From: Bacteroidia bacterium
Lineage (GTDB): Bacteria; Bacteroidota; Bacteroidia; Palsa-965
Direction: 5' to 3'
Length of the DNA: 64,000 bases
NCBI GenBank assembly: GCA_023151315.1
Contig: JAKLJE010000021.1
Span: 10,528-74,527, forward strand
Shown here in pieces: positions 1 through 10,415 of this stretch. The position numbers and the translations under genes were made by a program. The number at the start of each line of letters is the position of its first letter. Position 1 is the stretch's first letter. The notes under the pieces are model-generated. The model was given only the letters and a program-made list of their open reading frames with translations. It was not told where the DNA came from and searched no databases.

Positions 1-1
1 C

Positions 2-1444
2 GGCACTGATGCCATTTACACAGTAATAAAAGTCGGAATCAGCGGTACAGATGAATATATTGACTGCATTGACGAAAACGGAACTTTCATTTCCACCACA
101 TTGGATATTGAACGCATCCGGGTTATCCGCTCCGGATACCAGAATTTGCAGTCATTGGCGGCAGGTTCACTTACGTCCAAGGTATTCGGCGTTACTCCAT
201 ATGACGCATTTAACGGAACCGGAATACAATTAACTCCTGCCAACGTAACTATCTCCGGCGCAAATCAGATCATCAATGCATCAGCGGTTGAGTATACAGA
301 TGTATGGCAAGCACCTTGTAAGGATTGCAACGGTACAACAGTTCCGAAAAGTGCTGTAAATCCATACCGCTGGGGAATACGCGGCAAATGGAGACCGTTA
401 CGCTCTTTTGCGTTCTATGTTGGCCGCACACAGTCTGACAACATTGTCGAAGACGGCGTTTACACGGACTTTGAAGAATTCAAATGGCTCGATCCGTCCA
501 ATGCCAATCCGAAATGGACTAGCGCAATGACCGTAACCAAATACTCACCACACGGTTACGAATTGGAGAACAAGGATGCCATTGGTAATTATTCTGCAGC
601 TTTGTTTGAATTCGGTGAGTCCGTAGCAACAGCAATTGGATCAAACAGCAAACACAAAGAACTCGCGTTCGACAGCTTTGAAGATTACGCTTACCTTAAC
701 ACGTGTAACGTCCAATATGATCATTGGGGCTTGAGTACGACAGACGTTGCCGATGTAACATCCGCACAACATCATACCGGAAGTTATAGCCTGAGAATTA
801 CACAGGCCACAGGTTCGCGTTCTATATCACGCCCTTTAATGAACAGCGACTGTGAAAGTTTTCAATCGAGCAGAAAACTCGTAATACCGCCAACCGACGG
901 TGCCGCATCCAGTCCATACAGCATGGACGACTGTGATTGCATCGGAAAATTCTCCCCCGTGATTGGCAAGAAGTATGTCATCAGCTCATGGGTCAAAGAA
1001 ACTTCCGCAATGGGTCTGAATACCACTTCATACACTCATGCTAAAGTTAAAGTTGAGTTACTTGATGCAGGAGGTACTGTATTGCCTGGCGGTTCATACA
1101 CCTTCTCGCCTTCCGGGGCGATCATTGAAGGTTGGCAAAGAGTATACGGAGAATTTGATGTGATCACTGGAACTGCAACGATCCGTGTGACATACCTCAA
1201 CACTGCAACTGCAGGAGAAGAGTGTTTCTTTGATGACACTCGGATGCACCCGTTCGACGCCAATATGGCCACTTACGTTTACGATCCTGTATCCTTCAAA
1301 CGAGTTGCTGAGCTGGATGCAAACAACTATGCAACCTTCTACATCTATGATGAAGAAGGTCAATTATCGGCAGTAAAAAAAGAAACCTCAAAAGGAATTG
1401 TTACCCTGCGCGAAGGTCGCTCGGTAATTAAACAAAACAATTAG
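2..1444 (+). CDS. Large secreted/surface protein, 5'-truncated by window edge
   Basis: The reading frame is open from base 2, so the gene begins upstream; 480 residues are visible. The middle (about residues 240-430) resembles a carbohydrate-binding-module-like beta-sandwich: a 'GSYSLRI' strand, 'KYVISSWVKE', 'EGWQRVYGEF' and a closing 'CFFDDTRMHPFD'. The end, 'YDPVSFKRVAELDANNYATF' followed by 'YIYDEEGQL', is YD-repeat-like and is commonly seen in Bacteroidota proteins encoded just ahead of RHS proteins. Only 6 bases separate it from the next gene, so it is probably the first visible gene of the RHS operon. Its precise role is unknown; an accessory to the RHS protein is an inference from position. 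Confidence 0.75.
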   Translation, partial: GTDAIYTVIKVGISGTDEYIDCIDENGTFISTTLDIERIRVIRSGYQNLQSLAAGSLTSKVFGVTPYDAFNGTGIQLTPANVTISGANQIINASAVEYTDVWQAPCKDCNGTTVPKSAVNPYRWGIRGKWRPLRSFAFYVGRTQSDNIVEDGVYTDFEEFKWLDPSNANPKWTSAMTVTKYSPHGYELENKDAIGNYSAALFEFGESVATAIGSNSKHKELAFDSFEDYAYLNTCNVQYDHWGLSTTDVADVTSAQHHTGSYSLRITQATGSRSISRPLMNSDCESFQSSRKLVIPPTDGAASSPYSMDDCDCIGKFSPVIGKKYVISSWVKETSAMGLNTTSYTHAKVKVELLDAGGTVLPGGSYTFSPSGAIIEGWQRVYGEFDVITGTATIRVTYLNTATAGEECFFDDTRMHPFDANMATYVYDPVSFKRVAELDANNYATFYIYDEEGQLSAVKKETSKGIVTLREGRSVIKQNN

Positions 1445-1450
1445 AGACAG

Positions 1451-2137
1451 ATGAAACAGATTTTGTTGTTAGTCCTTCTTTTACCCGGCACCCTGTTTTC
1501 ACAGCAAGATCCGAAGTCATTGCTCAAGGAAACAACTCAAGCCTATCTCAATGCGAATGACTTGTCGATGGATGTGAATGTCCAAACCTATTCAACAAGT
1601 ACAGGGCAGGGCACTTTACTCGGCAAAGGAATGATCCGAAAATCCGGGAACAATTACTATTCAAAGTTTCTGACTGATGAATTAATTGTGAACGGAAATT
1701 GTACAGTAGTACTGGATCACAATGAAAAAACTATCACGTGGTACGATGCAAACGATAAGAAAAAAAAGGGAGGCAAGAATCAAGAGCTTCCCAATATGGA
1801 CTCGCTTGCATTTCAGGATTCAGTTGCGTACAAAGGCCTCGTTAACGGGCAACGTCACTTCGTGTTCTATTCCAGAAGTGCTGCATCCGCAATCAGTATG
1901 ACCGAAGTTTACATCAATGATGCATCCCGTTTTATCGAAAAGATTGTTTACTACTACAGAGCGAATAACACTGATGAAGCATATGATATGTTCAAAGTTG
2001 TAATTGATTACGTGAACATCTCCACAACGCCGCCATCCAAAACGTACTTCTCGGAATCAAAATACCTGACATACAGTAAGGGCTTACCTGTTCTTACTTC
2101 TGCCTACTCCGGTTATCAATTAAATGTAGCCCGTTAA
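1451..2137 (+). CDS. LolA-like secreted protein of the RHS operon
   Basis: A 228-residue protein with an N-terminal signal peptide (hydrophobic 'ILLLVLLLPGTLFS', cleavage expected near residue 18). The remainder looks like a LolA/LolB-type half-barrel: alternating strands with 'GTLLGKGMIRKSGNNYYSKF' early and 'YINDASRFIEKIVYYYR' later. In the Lol system such folds carry lipoproteins across the periplasm; here similarity is judged by eye only. It lies 6 bases after the upstream gene and 5 bases before the RHS gene, so co-transcription is very likely. A chaperone or export role for the RHS product is possible but unproven. Confidence 0.6.
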   Translation: MKQILLLVLLLPGTLFSQQDPKSLLKETTQAYLNANDLSMDVNVQTYSTSTGQGTLLGKGMIRKSGNNYYSKFLTDELIVNGNCTVVLDHNEKTITWYDANDKKKKGGKNQELPNMDSLAFQDSVAYKGLVNGQRHFVFYSRSAASAISMTEVYINDASRFIEKIVYYYRANNTDEAYDMFKVVIDYVNISTTPPSKTYFSESKYLTYSKGLPVLTSAYSGYQLNVAR

Positions 2138-2142
2138 TTATT

Positions 2143-5100
2143 ATGAAGACATTCAGACAACTACTGGTCATCTGCACTCTACTTGCCCTCTCCGCAACTC
2201 CGGCGCTGGCAGGTCTGTCCGCTTATTCCATGAAGGCTCAGGGTAACGGAATTGTTAACGGGGCTCTGCTCGAGGTTGAAGACGACATGTTTTCATACAT
2301 GAACACTCCACCTACGAACGGAACATGGAGTTCTGAATTTGCGAACTACCGGGTGAACAACTACGTACGTTTGAAATTCAACGAAAGCGCAAGGATTCAT
2401 TATACCGCAGGCTGGACCGTTGCGGTAAACTGTCAACTCCAAAAATGGGATGCTACGGGCAACGCTATCCTTCCAAACGAAACATTCACGCTTACCCTAA
2501 CATACAATCCCAACGCAGGAACGCAATACAATGATCTGGATCAATACATTTCTTCAGATCCCGGTCATAGAACACGTGTTACAATTACCGGTGTAACGGG
2601 TGCAGTTCCTTCAGATGTTATGATCGAGAATATCGTTGAAGTTGAACGTTATTATTTTTTCGATCACACTGCGATTCCTGCGGTTAATCATCAATTCAAT
2701 CCCACTAATAATTCATTAACATTTTATTGGGACTACCTCACGGGAGCCGAGGAATATGATCTGGAATGGACATTTGTGAGCTACTTCGATGCAGTGCAAA
2801 CGCCCGACTACAATCGTGCACGTCGTGTTACGCTTAGCGCTCAAAACTACACGATCAATCTGCCGTTCGATGATGGCAAAATATTTTACCGGGTAAGAGG
2901 AGTCGGTCGATTCGGAACGGATTTCGAACTGCGCGAAGACGGTTCATGGGGAACGTGCGTCTCGGCGTATACTGTTTACAACATCGACCCCTCTAGAAAC
3001 TGGACGTACAACGCAGTTTATGCAGAAGATGGAAAGCGTAAAGAGGTCATTACCTTCTTCGATGGCAGTTTGAGACAACGACAATCCGTTACCATAAATA
3101 ATAGCGATAACGTTGCGATGCAAACGGAAACCTTTTACGACTATGAAGGTCGTCCGGTTATTCAGACACTTCCTTCACCTGATGCTGCATTCGGCAGTCA
3201 GCTCAAATTCTATACTGTGCAAAGTGCCAACGCGGGAACAGGTTACCAATACAACCGTCGTGATTACGATCGTGATGCTTTATTTGCATCCAACTGCTCA
3301 ATGAGTGCTCCTGTTGGAATGAGTGAAAACAACGGTGCATCCAGATATTATTCACCTTCAAACAATCGTAATGCTTCCGGTTTCAATCAGGCTATTCCGG
3401 ATGCGAACGAATATCCATTTACACAGGTAACATATGATCGTGAAGGTCGTGTAAAAAAGCAAACAGCAGCAGGCGAAGACTTCAATATGGGAAGCGGTCA
3501 CGAAACAGAATATTTCTACGCCAACCCTTCTCAGGAAAGATTAGATCGTTTATTCGGTGTTGAAGCCGGCGAAGCAGAGCACTACAGCTTGCGCGCAGCT
3601 GAAGACGCCAACGGACAATTATCTCTTGCATATATCGATATGCACGGGCGTGTTGTAGCTACTTCGCTTGCCGGAGCTGCACCGTCAAATCTGAGCACGA
3701 TAGAAGGAAACTCACTGCAAACGTACACGCAGAACTTCGCTACGCAGAACTACTACGACCCGGCAGAAGAAGCATGGATTATCAACGCAAATCTTTTGGT
3801 TACTAACCCGGGATCTAATTACAATTTCACATACACTCTGGATCCGCAGCAATATGAGGCAATGTGCAATAACTCCATTAACGGAGAATGCCAATATGAT
3901 CTTGAGATCAGAATATTTGACCAATGCGATGTTCCTATAAATAGTACGGGCAACATTTCCTTGCCCTACGCTCAAACTGTAATCGGCCCGAATAATCTGA
4001 CTTATAATTTCACCGTTCAATTTCCGAAAGTCGGAACATACCGGATTGAGAAAAAACTCAAACTTTCGCAGGCTGCGATGAATGCTGCATTGACAGCATT
4101 CACAAACGCGTTACCCGGAACATGCATCAATACGGAAGCTTCATTCCAGAGCGGATTATACGGCCAATACACTTTTGATTGCAATGATTGCGAAACATGG
4201 TGCGAACAACAGGCAACAGCACAAAATCTCACGGGAGAAGCCTGGACGAACTATGTGAACGACTGCATGGACGACAACTGTAATAATACCATTACAGCAG
4301 ACGAAACAAACTGTGATGCGTTCCTGAATGTTTTGAAAGCGGATATGAGCCCGGGTGGACAATATTACGAAGCCAACAACTGGCTGTATGATAATCTGGA
4401 AGATACAGCTTCACCTTATGGCACAGGCTTTAGTTGGAGCGGATTTGACAGTTATGTTATCAATACATGCGGACTTCCCGATCCGAATCTGACCTCTTGG
4501 GCTCAGGTAGACGCAACCTGGAATGATTGTTATGCCGGTTATCTCGTGCAGTTCCATCCGGAGTATTGTCAGTACACATGGTGTACAACTCTTGAAACGA
4601 GTACTGTTTACGACATACAGATTTTCGGTGACGGGTTGAATGACGCAAGCACACTCACATGGGCTGAGAACACTAACATTCCAAACTCCAGTCCGGCAGT
4701 TGTGTACATTGATCTCGCTACATCCGGAACAGTTGGCCAGAATATTCTTGACAACGACCCATTCTTCGTGACCGGCGGTCCCGGCAATGCCTATCAGACA
4801 AACATGCAGAATGAATTGGACGACTATCAGGGTAGTTCGTTGAGCATGTGGGACTATGCATTAACGTTAACAACCTGCACCACCGCATGTGATGAACAGT
4901 GGCAGGCTTTCCGTGCGTTGTACATTGGTACAAAACAACAATTCGTAAAGGTGTTGAAAGAAGCGAATGGATGTTATCCATTACATGACTTCAGCACTCC
5001 GGTAGACAACATTGCAGATCAACCCTACTGCAGTTCTCCGCTTCCCATTCAGCCGGCATGTAATCCTACGGGAGTAGCAGGCTTTATAATCCGATGGCCC

Positions 5101-8100
5101 GATTACACAGATAACCTGAGTGGAATTGACACTCAAACGGAAGCCGATGATATGGCCAATTCACTTGCAGATGCATTTGAATTGTGCAAAGTTCCTGCGT
5201 ACGTTGAAATTGCAACCACGTCAGCTTACTACAATTTCGATCAGCCAACAGAAACAGTACTGATCTCTGTAAATGATGGCACTACCACAGTAAGTGCAAT
5301 GGCGGCGCCGCTTTCCATGATGGGCAACATAGATGGTGCAACTTTAGTTGTGCAGCTCGTTCAAGCTATCAATGCACATGTGAGTGTTCCGGATTACACT
5401 GCCGCTATTGATCCAACTGATCCTTTGAAATTCAAAGTGTATGCAGCTGCTTCGTTAGGTGCAACTCCGAACGGGGTTTATTCTGCAGTTATAACCAAAC
5501 CAGGCGGACTCTCACTAAGCGCACCGGGCAAATTCGGAAACGGAGCAGATAACGGCAACTGTCCACAGAATGTACATTGCCTCTGCGGCAAAATAGATCA
5601 GTTGGTACAACTGTGGAATACTTCATACGTGGATCCTTCCAACCAGCAAACGTACTATTACGTAAGCCATACAACTTACCCGTACGAAGAAAACTACGTA
5701 TTCCACATCCTTCACGGAATTGATGAAAACGTAACTGCTTCAATGGTGAACAACTGGATGGACAATTGTACAGCCTCTGGTGGTCAGAATCCGGCCGGAG
5801 AGGAAGGCACCGGAACTTACCAGACATTAACCGCTGGAATTGACTGCGAAAATCCACCGGTAGATTGCGACGAAGACGCAAACAACCTGACCAACTTCTG
5901 GGGCACTTATCTCTATCAACAAACGTACAATACGGCGATCAATAATTTCATCATTGAATACAAAGCCGACTGTTGGGCTAACGGTACTATGATTGATAGT
6001 TTGTCCGTGACCTATCAGGAACGTGAATACCATTACACTTTGTATTACTATGATCAGGCCGGAAATCTGACCCGAACAGTGCCGCCATCAGCGGTTACTC
6101 CGCTTAATCTTACTGCTTCGTATGTAACGGGGCCAAATACCATCGGGCAGGAAATTACCGACTACCGTAATGGCATTTCAGGTGCAGATTACGTAGTGCC
6201 CGAACATTCACCGGCTACTTATGTAGTTGGTGCAACAGCTCATCTGCTGGTTACTTATTACAAATACAATTCACTCAACCAGTTGGAGCAAAGCACTTCT
6301 CCTGATGGAGGCACAACGGTTTACTTCTATGATAAAATAGGACGGATCGTGGCTTCGCAGAATGCCAAGCAGGCTGCCGCCAGCAATGGTGGTGTGTATT
6401 ACTATTCATATATCCTATATGACGCACTCGGTCGTGTTACCGAATCCGGACAAGTGCAGAAATCCACCGCGCTTACACACGGCACACCTCAGGATTACGC
6501 CACATTTGTAACGTGGGTTACTACTACAAGTTCACGCGAACAAGTTACCGAAATGCACTATGACAATACTCTGGACCCTACCATTAACGCATTGTTCAGT
6601 AACGGGCAGGAATTCCTGAGAAAACGGGTAGCTACGGCTTCCTATGAAAGAGATTACGACAGTGATCCTTTAACATACGATCACGCCACACATTACAGCT
6701 ACGACGTGCATGGCAACGTAAACACCTTGATACAAGAAACACCTGAACTTGAGGACCTGGATCAACGTTACAAGTACATTACTTACAATTACGATCTGGT
6801 TTCCGGAAATGTACATGATGTTCACTTCCAGAACGGAGAGGCCGACCAGATGCACCATCATTATTTCTACGATGCAGACAACCGACTGACCAATGTGTTT
6901 ACCAGCACATTTACAGCAAGTAACAGCAAGGCTACTCCAACTACGTTGCAAGGAGTTGCCGCATACGATCAGGATAGTAAATACTTCTATTACCTGCACG
7001 GACCGATGGCACGCACGGAAATAGGAGACAGCAAAGTACAAGGACTTGATTATGCGTACACCATTAATGGTTGGATAAAAGGTGTAAACAGCAACACACT
7101 GGTTGAAACGCAGGATCTCGGTAAAGACGGAACTACTCCTACAGATTATTCCTACATCAGTTCACGCGTTGGCTTACACAGCAACGTGGCGCGTGATGCA
7201 TACGGCTATGTACTGGGATATTATTGGGACAACAACGGCGCAAAAGATTGGGAACCGATCAACACATCAGCACAGAGTCTTTACAGCAACTCCAACACCC
7301 TCTCCATCACAACCGACGATCTCTTCAATGGCAACATCAAAGAGATGAGCACAGCGCTCATGAAACCAAACACGGTGTCCGGCCCATCTGCTGTACCGGT
7401 AATTTTCAACCGCTATCATTACGATCAGTTGAACCGCATTGTGTCGCAGAACAGCTTAACGCACAGCAGTAACACCACAACGTATGCTTCGCACACCAAT
7501 ACCGGTGAATACAACAATACATTCAGTTATGATCCGAACGGAAATATTATACATCAACTCAGAAACGGAAACAACACTTCCGGCTTGAGCATGGATGATC
7601 TGGGGTATAATTACTACGCCAACTCGAATAAATTATCGCATGTTATAGATGGAGGAACAGCAGGCAACTACAACGACGATCTTGAAACACAAAGCAGCGG
7701 TAACTACGATTATACGCCGATAGGTGAATTGAAGTCGGATGCAAGCGAAGGAATAGATGAAATTATCTGGGACATCAATGGAAAGATACACTGCATCAAC
7801 CGCATCACGGGTTGGAGTCGTCCGGGAAGCAGCCCTGCCGTGTACCCGAGCGATCTGGAGTTTAAGTATGATGCCATGGGCAACCGTATCTGTAAGATTG
7901 AGAAACCGCGTGATGTGAACGGAAGACTGAATGAGAAGGACTGGATTTACACCTACTACGTGCGCGATGCGAGTGGCAATGTAATGGCGGTGTACAACAG
8001 AGACTTGAGCGAAACAGGCTCGAACTACGTTGACCAGTTTAAGGTAGAAGAGACATACCTGTATGGTGGCAATCGTTTAGGACTGCGCGATTACACGGCG

Positions 8101-9402
8101 CAAAGCGGAGTAACGGCAAGTGTAACGTATGTATTTAACGGATACAATACGCAGGCAGGAGACGATTACGGAAAGTTTTTAAGTGGTGCGCAGGTGAACA
8201 ACAGTGTGATGCCGAAACCGAGCAGCACTGCATATACGAGAAACAAAGGAAGAAAAGTGTACGAGCTGGCGAACCATTTAGGAAATGTGCTGATAACAGT
8301 CTCTGATCGAAAAATATCGGTTGATATTAATGCAGATAATGTTACGAATTACTATCTTTCAGATGTGATTACAACTAGTGATTATAGTGCGTTCGGTTCG
8401 AGCATGCCGGGACGTACTGCGAATGCGAATTCTTATAGGTACGGGTTCGGCAATAATGAGAAGGACGATGAAATCACAGGAAGCTCAGGGACAGACTATA
8501 ACTTCGGTGCTCGCATTTACGATGCACGGATAGGCAAGTTCTTGAGTGTGGACCCTGATGCTGTTAAATATCCACCTCTTTCGCCTTATTGTTTTGCCGC
8601 AAATTCTCCTGTTGCTCTGATTGATGCAGATGGTCGAGGTCCTAAACTCCCTACAAATTCAGATGTCACTTGGGCAATGTTTACAGCTGATCCAATGTTT
8701 TTCCTTAATCTTGTTGCTTCAAACAATTCATCTCCTTATGATTTTGCTAATTGGGCTACCGGAAAAGGTGGCTCTGGTTATGGAAAGTTTAAGGGCTTAA
8801 TGGGGGAAGTTGTTTTTTACAACAGGTTAATGACTACCTACCATATGCCACAAGTTATTCGGAGACCTCAGGGACCGGCTATAGGTTTCTATACTCCTGA
8901 TGTTGCATTTATTGGTAAAAATTGGACCTATGGAGGAAAACTATATCAGGTGGATGTTCAGACACAAACACGTATTGTCAACAATAGGCAATTCCCTAGC
9001 CAATTTAATTACGCTTACATAGACTATCATGACTATGCAGGTGCCTCGCATCAGGATATTATTGGCATGAATGAGCCAACCGGCACCATGATTACGGTGA
9101 ACTATGAGGTTAAGACTCTTAGTGGGGAAACCGATGCAAGCGTACTCTTCGATCAAATTAAAACGGGTGTTCAGCAGACTATTGATAGAGGACAAGGAGA
9201 TTATACATATGGTGTTCTTGTTATTGATCGTGCTGCGTGGTTCAAGGTGCAGAATGATCCTGTATATGGCCCTCAGTTACGTGAACAATATGAGAGATTA
9301 AGTACCTCTGGTAATTATTTGAGATTGGAAGACGGATTGTCTGATGATGCGAATGAAAGACTATTTGAATTGCAGGAAGAAGTACAAGAAGCAGACAACT
9401 AA
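2143..9402 (+). CDS. RHS-repeat polymorphic toxin with PD-(D/E)xK-like nuclease tip
   Basis: A 2419-residue secreted protein with a signal peptide ending near 'TPALA'. The middle and C-terminal half carries many YD/RHS repeats ('YYDQAGNLTRT', 'YDALGRVTES', 'FSYDPNGNII', 'FKYDAMGNRI'), which in this family build a closed shell around the toxin. The conserved RHS core boundary is seen at about residues 2117-2137 ('NFGARIYDARIGKFLSVDP') and the proline/aspartate-rich junction ends near 2166. The last ~254 residues are the variable tip. They contain E2222 in 'GLMGE', D2253 in 'TPDVAF' and E2322/K2324 in 'YEVKT', the order expected of a PD-(D/E)xK nuclease fold. The tip and the genes after it look AT-richer than the shell. 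Function as an intercellular DNase toxin is inferred. Confidence 0.85.
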   Translation: MKTFRQLLVICTLLALSATPALAGLSAYSMKAQGNGIVNGALLEVEDDMFSYMNTPPTNGTWSSEFANYRVNNYVRLKFNESARIHYTAGWTVAVNCQLQKWDATGNAILPNETFTLTLTYNPNAGTQYNDLDQYISSDPGHRTRVTITGVTGAVPSDVMIENIVEVERYYFFDHTAIPAVNHQFNPTNNSLTFYWDYLTGAEEYDLEWTFVSYFDAVQTPDYNRARRVTLSAQNYTINLPFDDGKIFYRVRGVGRFGTDFELREDGSWGTCVSAYTVYNIDPSRNWTYNAVYAEDGKRKEVITFFDGSLRQRQSVTINNSDNVAMQTETFYDYEGRPVIQTLPSPDAAFGSQLKFYTVQSANAGTGYQYNRRDYDRDALFASNCSMSAPVGMSENNGASRYYSPSNNRNASGFNQAIPDANEYPFTQVTYDREGRVKKQTAAGEDFNMGSGHETEYFYANPSQERLDRLFGVEAGEAEHYSLRAAEDANGQLSLAYIDMHGRVVATSLAGAAPSNLSTIEGNSLQTYTQNFATQNYYDPAEEAWIINANLLVTNPGSNYNFTYTLDPQQYEAMCNNSINGECQYDLEIRIFDQCDVPINSTGNISLPYAQTVIGPNNLTYNFTVQFPKVGTYRIEKKLKLSQAAMNAALTAFTNALPGTCINTEASFQSGLYGQYTFDCNDCETWCEQQATAQNLTGEAWTNYVNDCMDDNCNNTITADETNCDAFLNVLKADMSPGGQYYEANNWLYDNLEDTASPYGTGFSWSGFDSYVINTCGLPDPNLTSWAQVDATWNDCYAGYLVQFHPEYCQYTWCTTLETSTVYDIQIFGDGLNDASTLTWAENTNIPNSSPAVVYIDLATSGTVGQNILDNDPFFVTGGPGNAYQTNMQNELDDYQGSSLSMWDYALTLTTCTTACDEQWQAFRALYIGTKQQFVKVLKEANGCYPLHDFSTPVDNIADQPYCSSPLPIQPACNPTGVAGFIIRWPDYTDNLSGIDTQTEADDMANSLADAFELCKVPAYVEIATTSAYYNFDQPTETVLISVNDGTTTVSAMAAPLSMMGNIDGATLVVQLVQAINAHVSVPDYTAAIDPTDPLKFKVYAAASLGATPNGVYSAVITKPGGLSLSAPGKFGNGADNGNCPQNVHCLCGKIDQLVQLWNTSYVDPSNQQTYYYVSHTTYPYEENYVFHILHGIDENVTASMVNNWMDNCTASGGQNPAGEEGTGTYQTLTAGIDCENPPVDCDEDANNLTNFWGTYLYQQTYNTAINNFIIEYKADCWANGTMIDSLSVTYQEREYHYTLYYYDQAGNLTRTVPPSAVTPLNLTASYVTGPNTIGQEITDYRNGISGADYVVPEHSPATYVVGATAHLLVTYYKYNSLNQLEQSTSPDGGTTVYFYDKIGRIVASQNAKQAAASNGGVYYYSYILYDALGRVTESGQVQKSTALTHGTPQDYATFVTWVTTTSSREQVTEMHYDNTLDPTINALFSNGQEFLRKRVATASYERDYDSDPLTYDHATHYSYDVHGNVNTLIQETPELEDLDQRYKYITYNYDLVSGNVHDVHFQNGEADQMHHHYFYDADNRLTNVFTSTFTASNSKATPTTLQGVAAYDQDSKYFYYLHGPMARTEIGDSKVQGLDYAYTINGWIKGVNSNTLVETQDLGKDGTTPTDYSYISSRVGLHSNVARDAYGYVLGYYWDNNGAKDWEPINTSAQSLYSNSNTLSITTDDLFNGNIKEMSTALMKPNTVSGPSAVPVIFNRYHYDQLNRIVSQNSLTHSSNTTTYASHTNTGEYNNTFSYDPNGNIIHQLRNGNNTSGLSMDDLGYNYYANSNKLSHVIDGGTAGNYNDDLETQSSGNYDYTPIGELKSDASEGIDEIIWDINGKIHCINRITGWSRPGSSPAVYPSDLEFKYDAMGNRICKIEKPRDVNGRLNEKDWIYTYYVRDASGNVMAVYNRDLSETGSNYVDQFKVEETYLYGGNRLGLRDYTAQSGVTASVTYVFNGYNTQAGDDYGKFLSGAQVNNSVMPKPSSTAYTRNKGRKVYELANHLGNVLITVSDRKISVDINADNVTNYYLSDVITTSDYSAFGSSMPGRTANANSYRYGFGNNEKDDEITGSSGTDYNFGARIYDARIGKFLSVDPDAVKYPPLSPYCFAANSPVALIDADGRGPKLPTNSDVTWAMFTADPMFFLNLVASNNSSPYDFANWATGKGGSGYGKFKGLMGEVVFYNRLMTTYHMPQVIRRPQGPAIGFYTPDVAFIGKNWTYGGKLYQVDVQTQTRIVNNRQFPSQFNYAYIDYHDYAGASHQDIIGMNEPTGTMITVNYEVKTLSGETDASVLFDQIKTGVQQTIDRGQGDYTYGVLVIDRAAWFKVQNDPVYGPQLREQYERLSTSGNYLRLEDGLSDDANERLFELQEEVQEADN

Positions 9403-9405
9403 TCT

Positions 9406-10038
9406 ATGTCACAGATAAAAATCCTTTGGAGTAATCCAGATGCAGTCGTTGCCTTTGAAGTTCTAAATGCGGAGTTTGTTAGGAATCCGGGCGCATTTTA
9501 TAGTAAGCATTCTTCATTGTTTGAAGAAATGATCAGCACCATAAATCAACCTATTCAGGATGCAGTCGTGGAGATGTTGCAACAATTAAACAGTGAGGTG
9601 CAGAAAGAAATTGTAAGTAGTTATAGCGTAATCAGTCGCTATGAAATTCAAAAACTGTCGGGGCAGATCCAAGCGTCAATAAGTCCCTACGCCATTTCAA
9701 CTCTTCTATTATTTTTTCTCACCACTCCTAGTGTATTGAAACCAATATTCTACGCACGTCCCTCAATTGATCTTGACACTTTTGAGCGTGGAAGTAATTA
9801 TGTCGACTTGGAGGAAGAAATTTTGCAGGGTGATTTTTTAACATCAGCCAAGCGCTTAAGTGTTTATGATCGTGATGATGCACCTTGCTTTTATTATCAA
9901 CTCACTCCATTGCAGATACTTTCCGTAGATAACTTATTAGTAAATTCGACTGCAATTATGGATAAGACTTTGTTTAATTTTGTTCATTCAATTGCGAAAG
10001 AAAGTCAAACTATAATACTACAAATAAATAATGAATAA
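9406..10038 (+). CDS. Candidate immunity protein for the RHS nuclease
   Basis: A 210-residue, signal-less, mostly helical acidic protein starting 3 bases after the RHS stop codon. No family is recognised. Immediate position after a variable RHS tip is where the cognate immunity protein is encoded in polymorphic toxin systems, so this is the leading interpretation. A moderately hydrophobic stretch near residues 85-105 ('ISTLLLFFLTTPSVL') could be a buried helix or a membrane segment. Its stop overlaps the start of a small membrane-protein frame, suggesting translational coupling. The function is an inference from gene order only. Confidence 0.6.
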   Translation: MSQIKILWSNPDAVVAFEVLNAEFVRNPGAFYSKHSSLFEEMISTINQPIQDAVVEMLQQLNSEVQKEIVSSYSVISRYEIQKLSGQIQASISPYAISTLLLFFLTTPSVLKPIFYARPSIDLDTFERGSNYVDLEEEILQGDFLTSAKRLSVYDRDDAPCFYYQLTPLQILSVDNLLVNSTAIMDKTLFNFVHSIAKESQTIILQINNE

Positions 10039-10150
10039 TATTCTCGGCTTTGTAGGTGTCTCATTGGACACATTTGGTCTCTTTGTGTTGGTTATTACAG
10101 GCGTTAGCTTGGGGTTGTATTTTGTCTTGAGAAAGAAAAAGAAGAAATAA
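10031..10150 (+). CDS. Small single-span membrane protein (39 aa)
   Basis: ATG at 10031 overlaps the end of the preceding gene by 8 bases. The 39-residue product has a hydrophobic span of about 24 residues (from 'ILGFVGVSLDTFG' to 'LGLYFVL') followed by a strongly basic tail 'RKKKKK', typical of an N-out/C-in single-pass protein. Overlap, matching strand and a sensible protein profile argue for a real gene. It may assist immunity at the membrane or be unrelated; no family is recognised. Confidence 0.45.
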   Translation: MNNILGFVGVSLDTFGLFVLVITGVSLGLYFVLRKKKKK

Positions 10151-10176
10151 GCTCGATCTTTCTATACACTTCTCGT

Positions 10177-10374
10177 TCAAATCGCTTTAAGCTTCGCCGC
10201 TTTAATGAGACTATCGATTATATAGAGAATATGTTCCCGGTCTTCTTTTGGCGGCTTCTCAATATCCTGTAAACGCTTTACATTCTTCTTATCAAAATCA
10301 TGTGTAGTTCTTCCTAAGAGAAGATCCACGCTCACCTCGAGTCCCGCATTCCTCGCTTTCCGAAAATAAACCCT
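10177..10374 (-). pseudogene. C-terminal remnant of an XRE-family regulator
   Basis: On the minus strand a frame without a start codon reads like the C-terminal third of a helix-turn-helix XRE regulator: 'GLEVSVDLLLGRT', then 'DFDKKNVKRLQDIE' and 'EDREHILYIIDSLIKAAK' before a stop at 10177-10179. The N-terminal DNA-binding half is absent; a stop precedes the fragment at 10375-10377. It sits beside the decayed insertion sequence, which may have removed the missing part. Confidence 0.6.
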
Positions 10375-10415
10375 TCAAATATTCGAAGGTGTATAAAACG
10401 GGGGAATTCCACATT

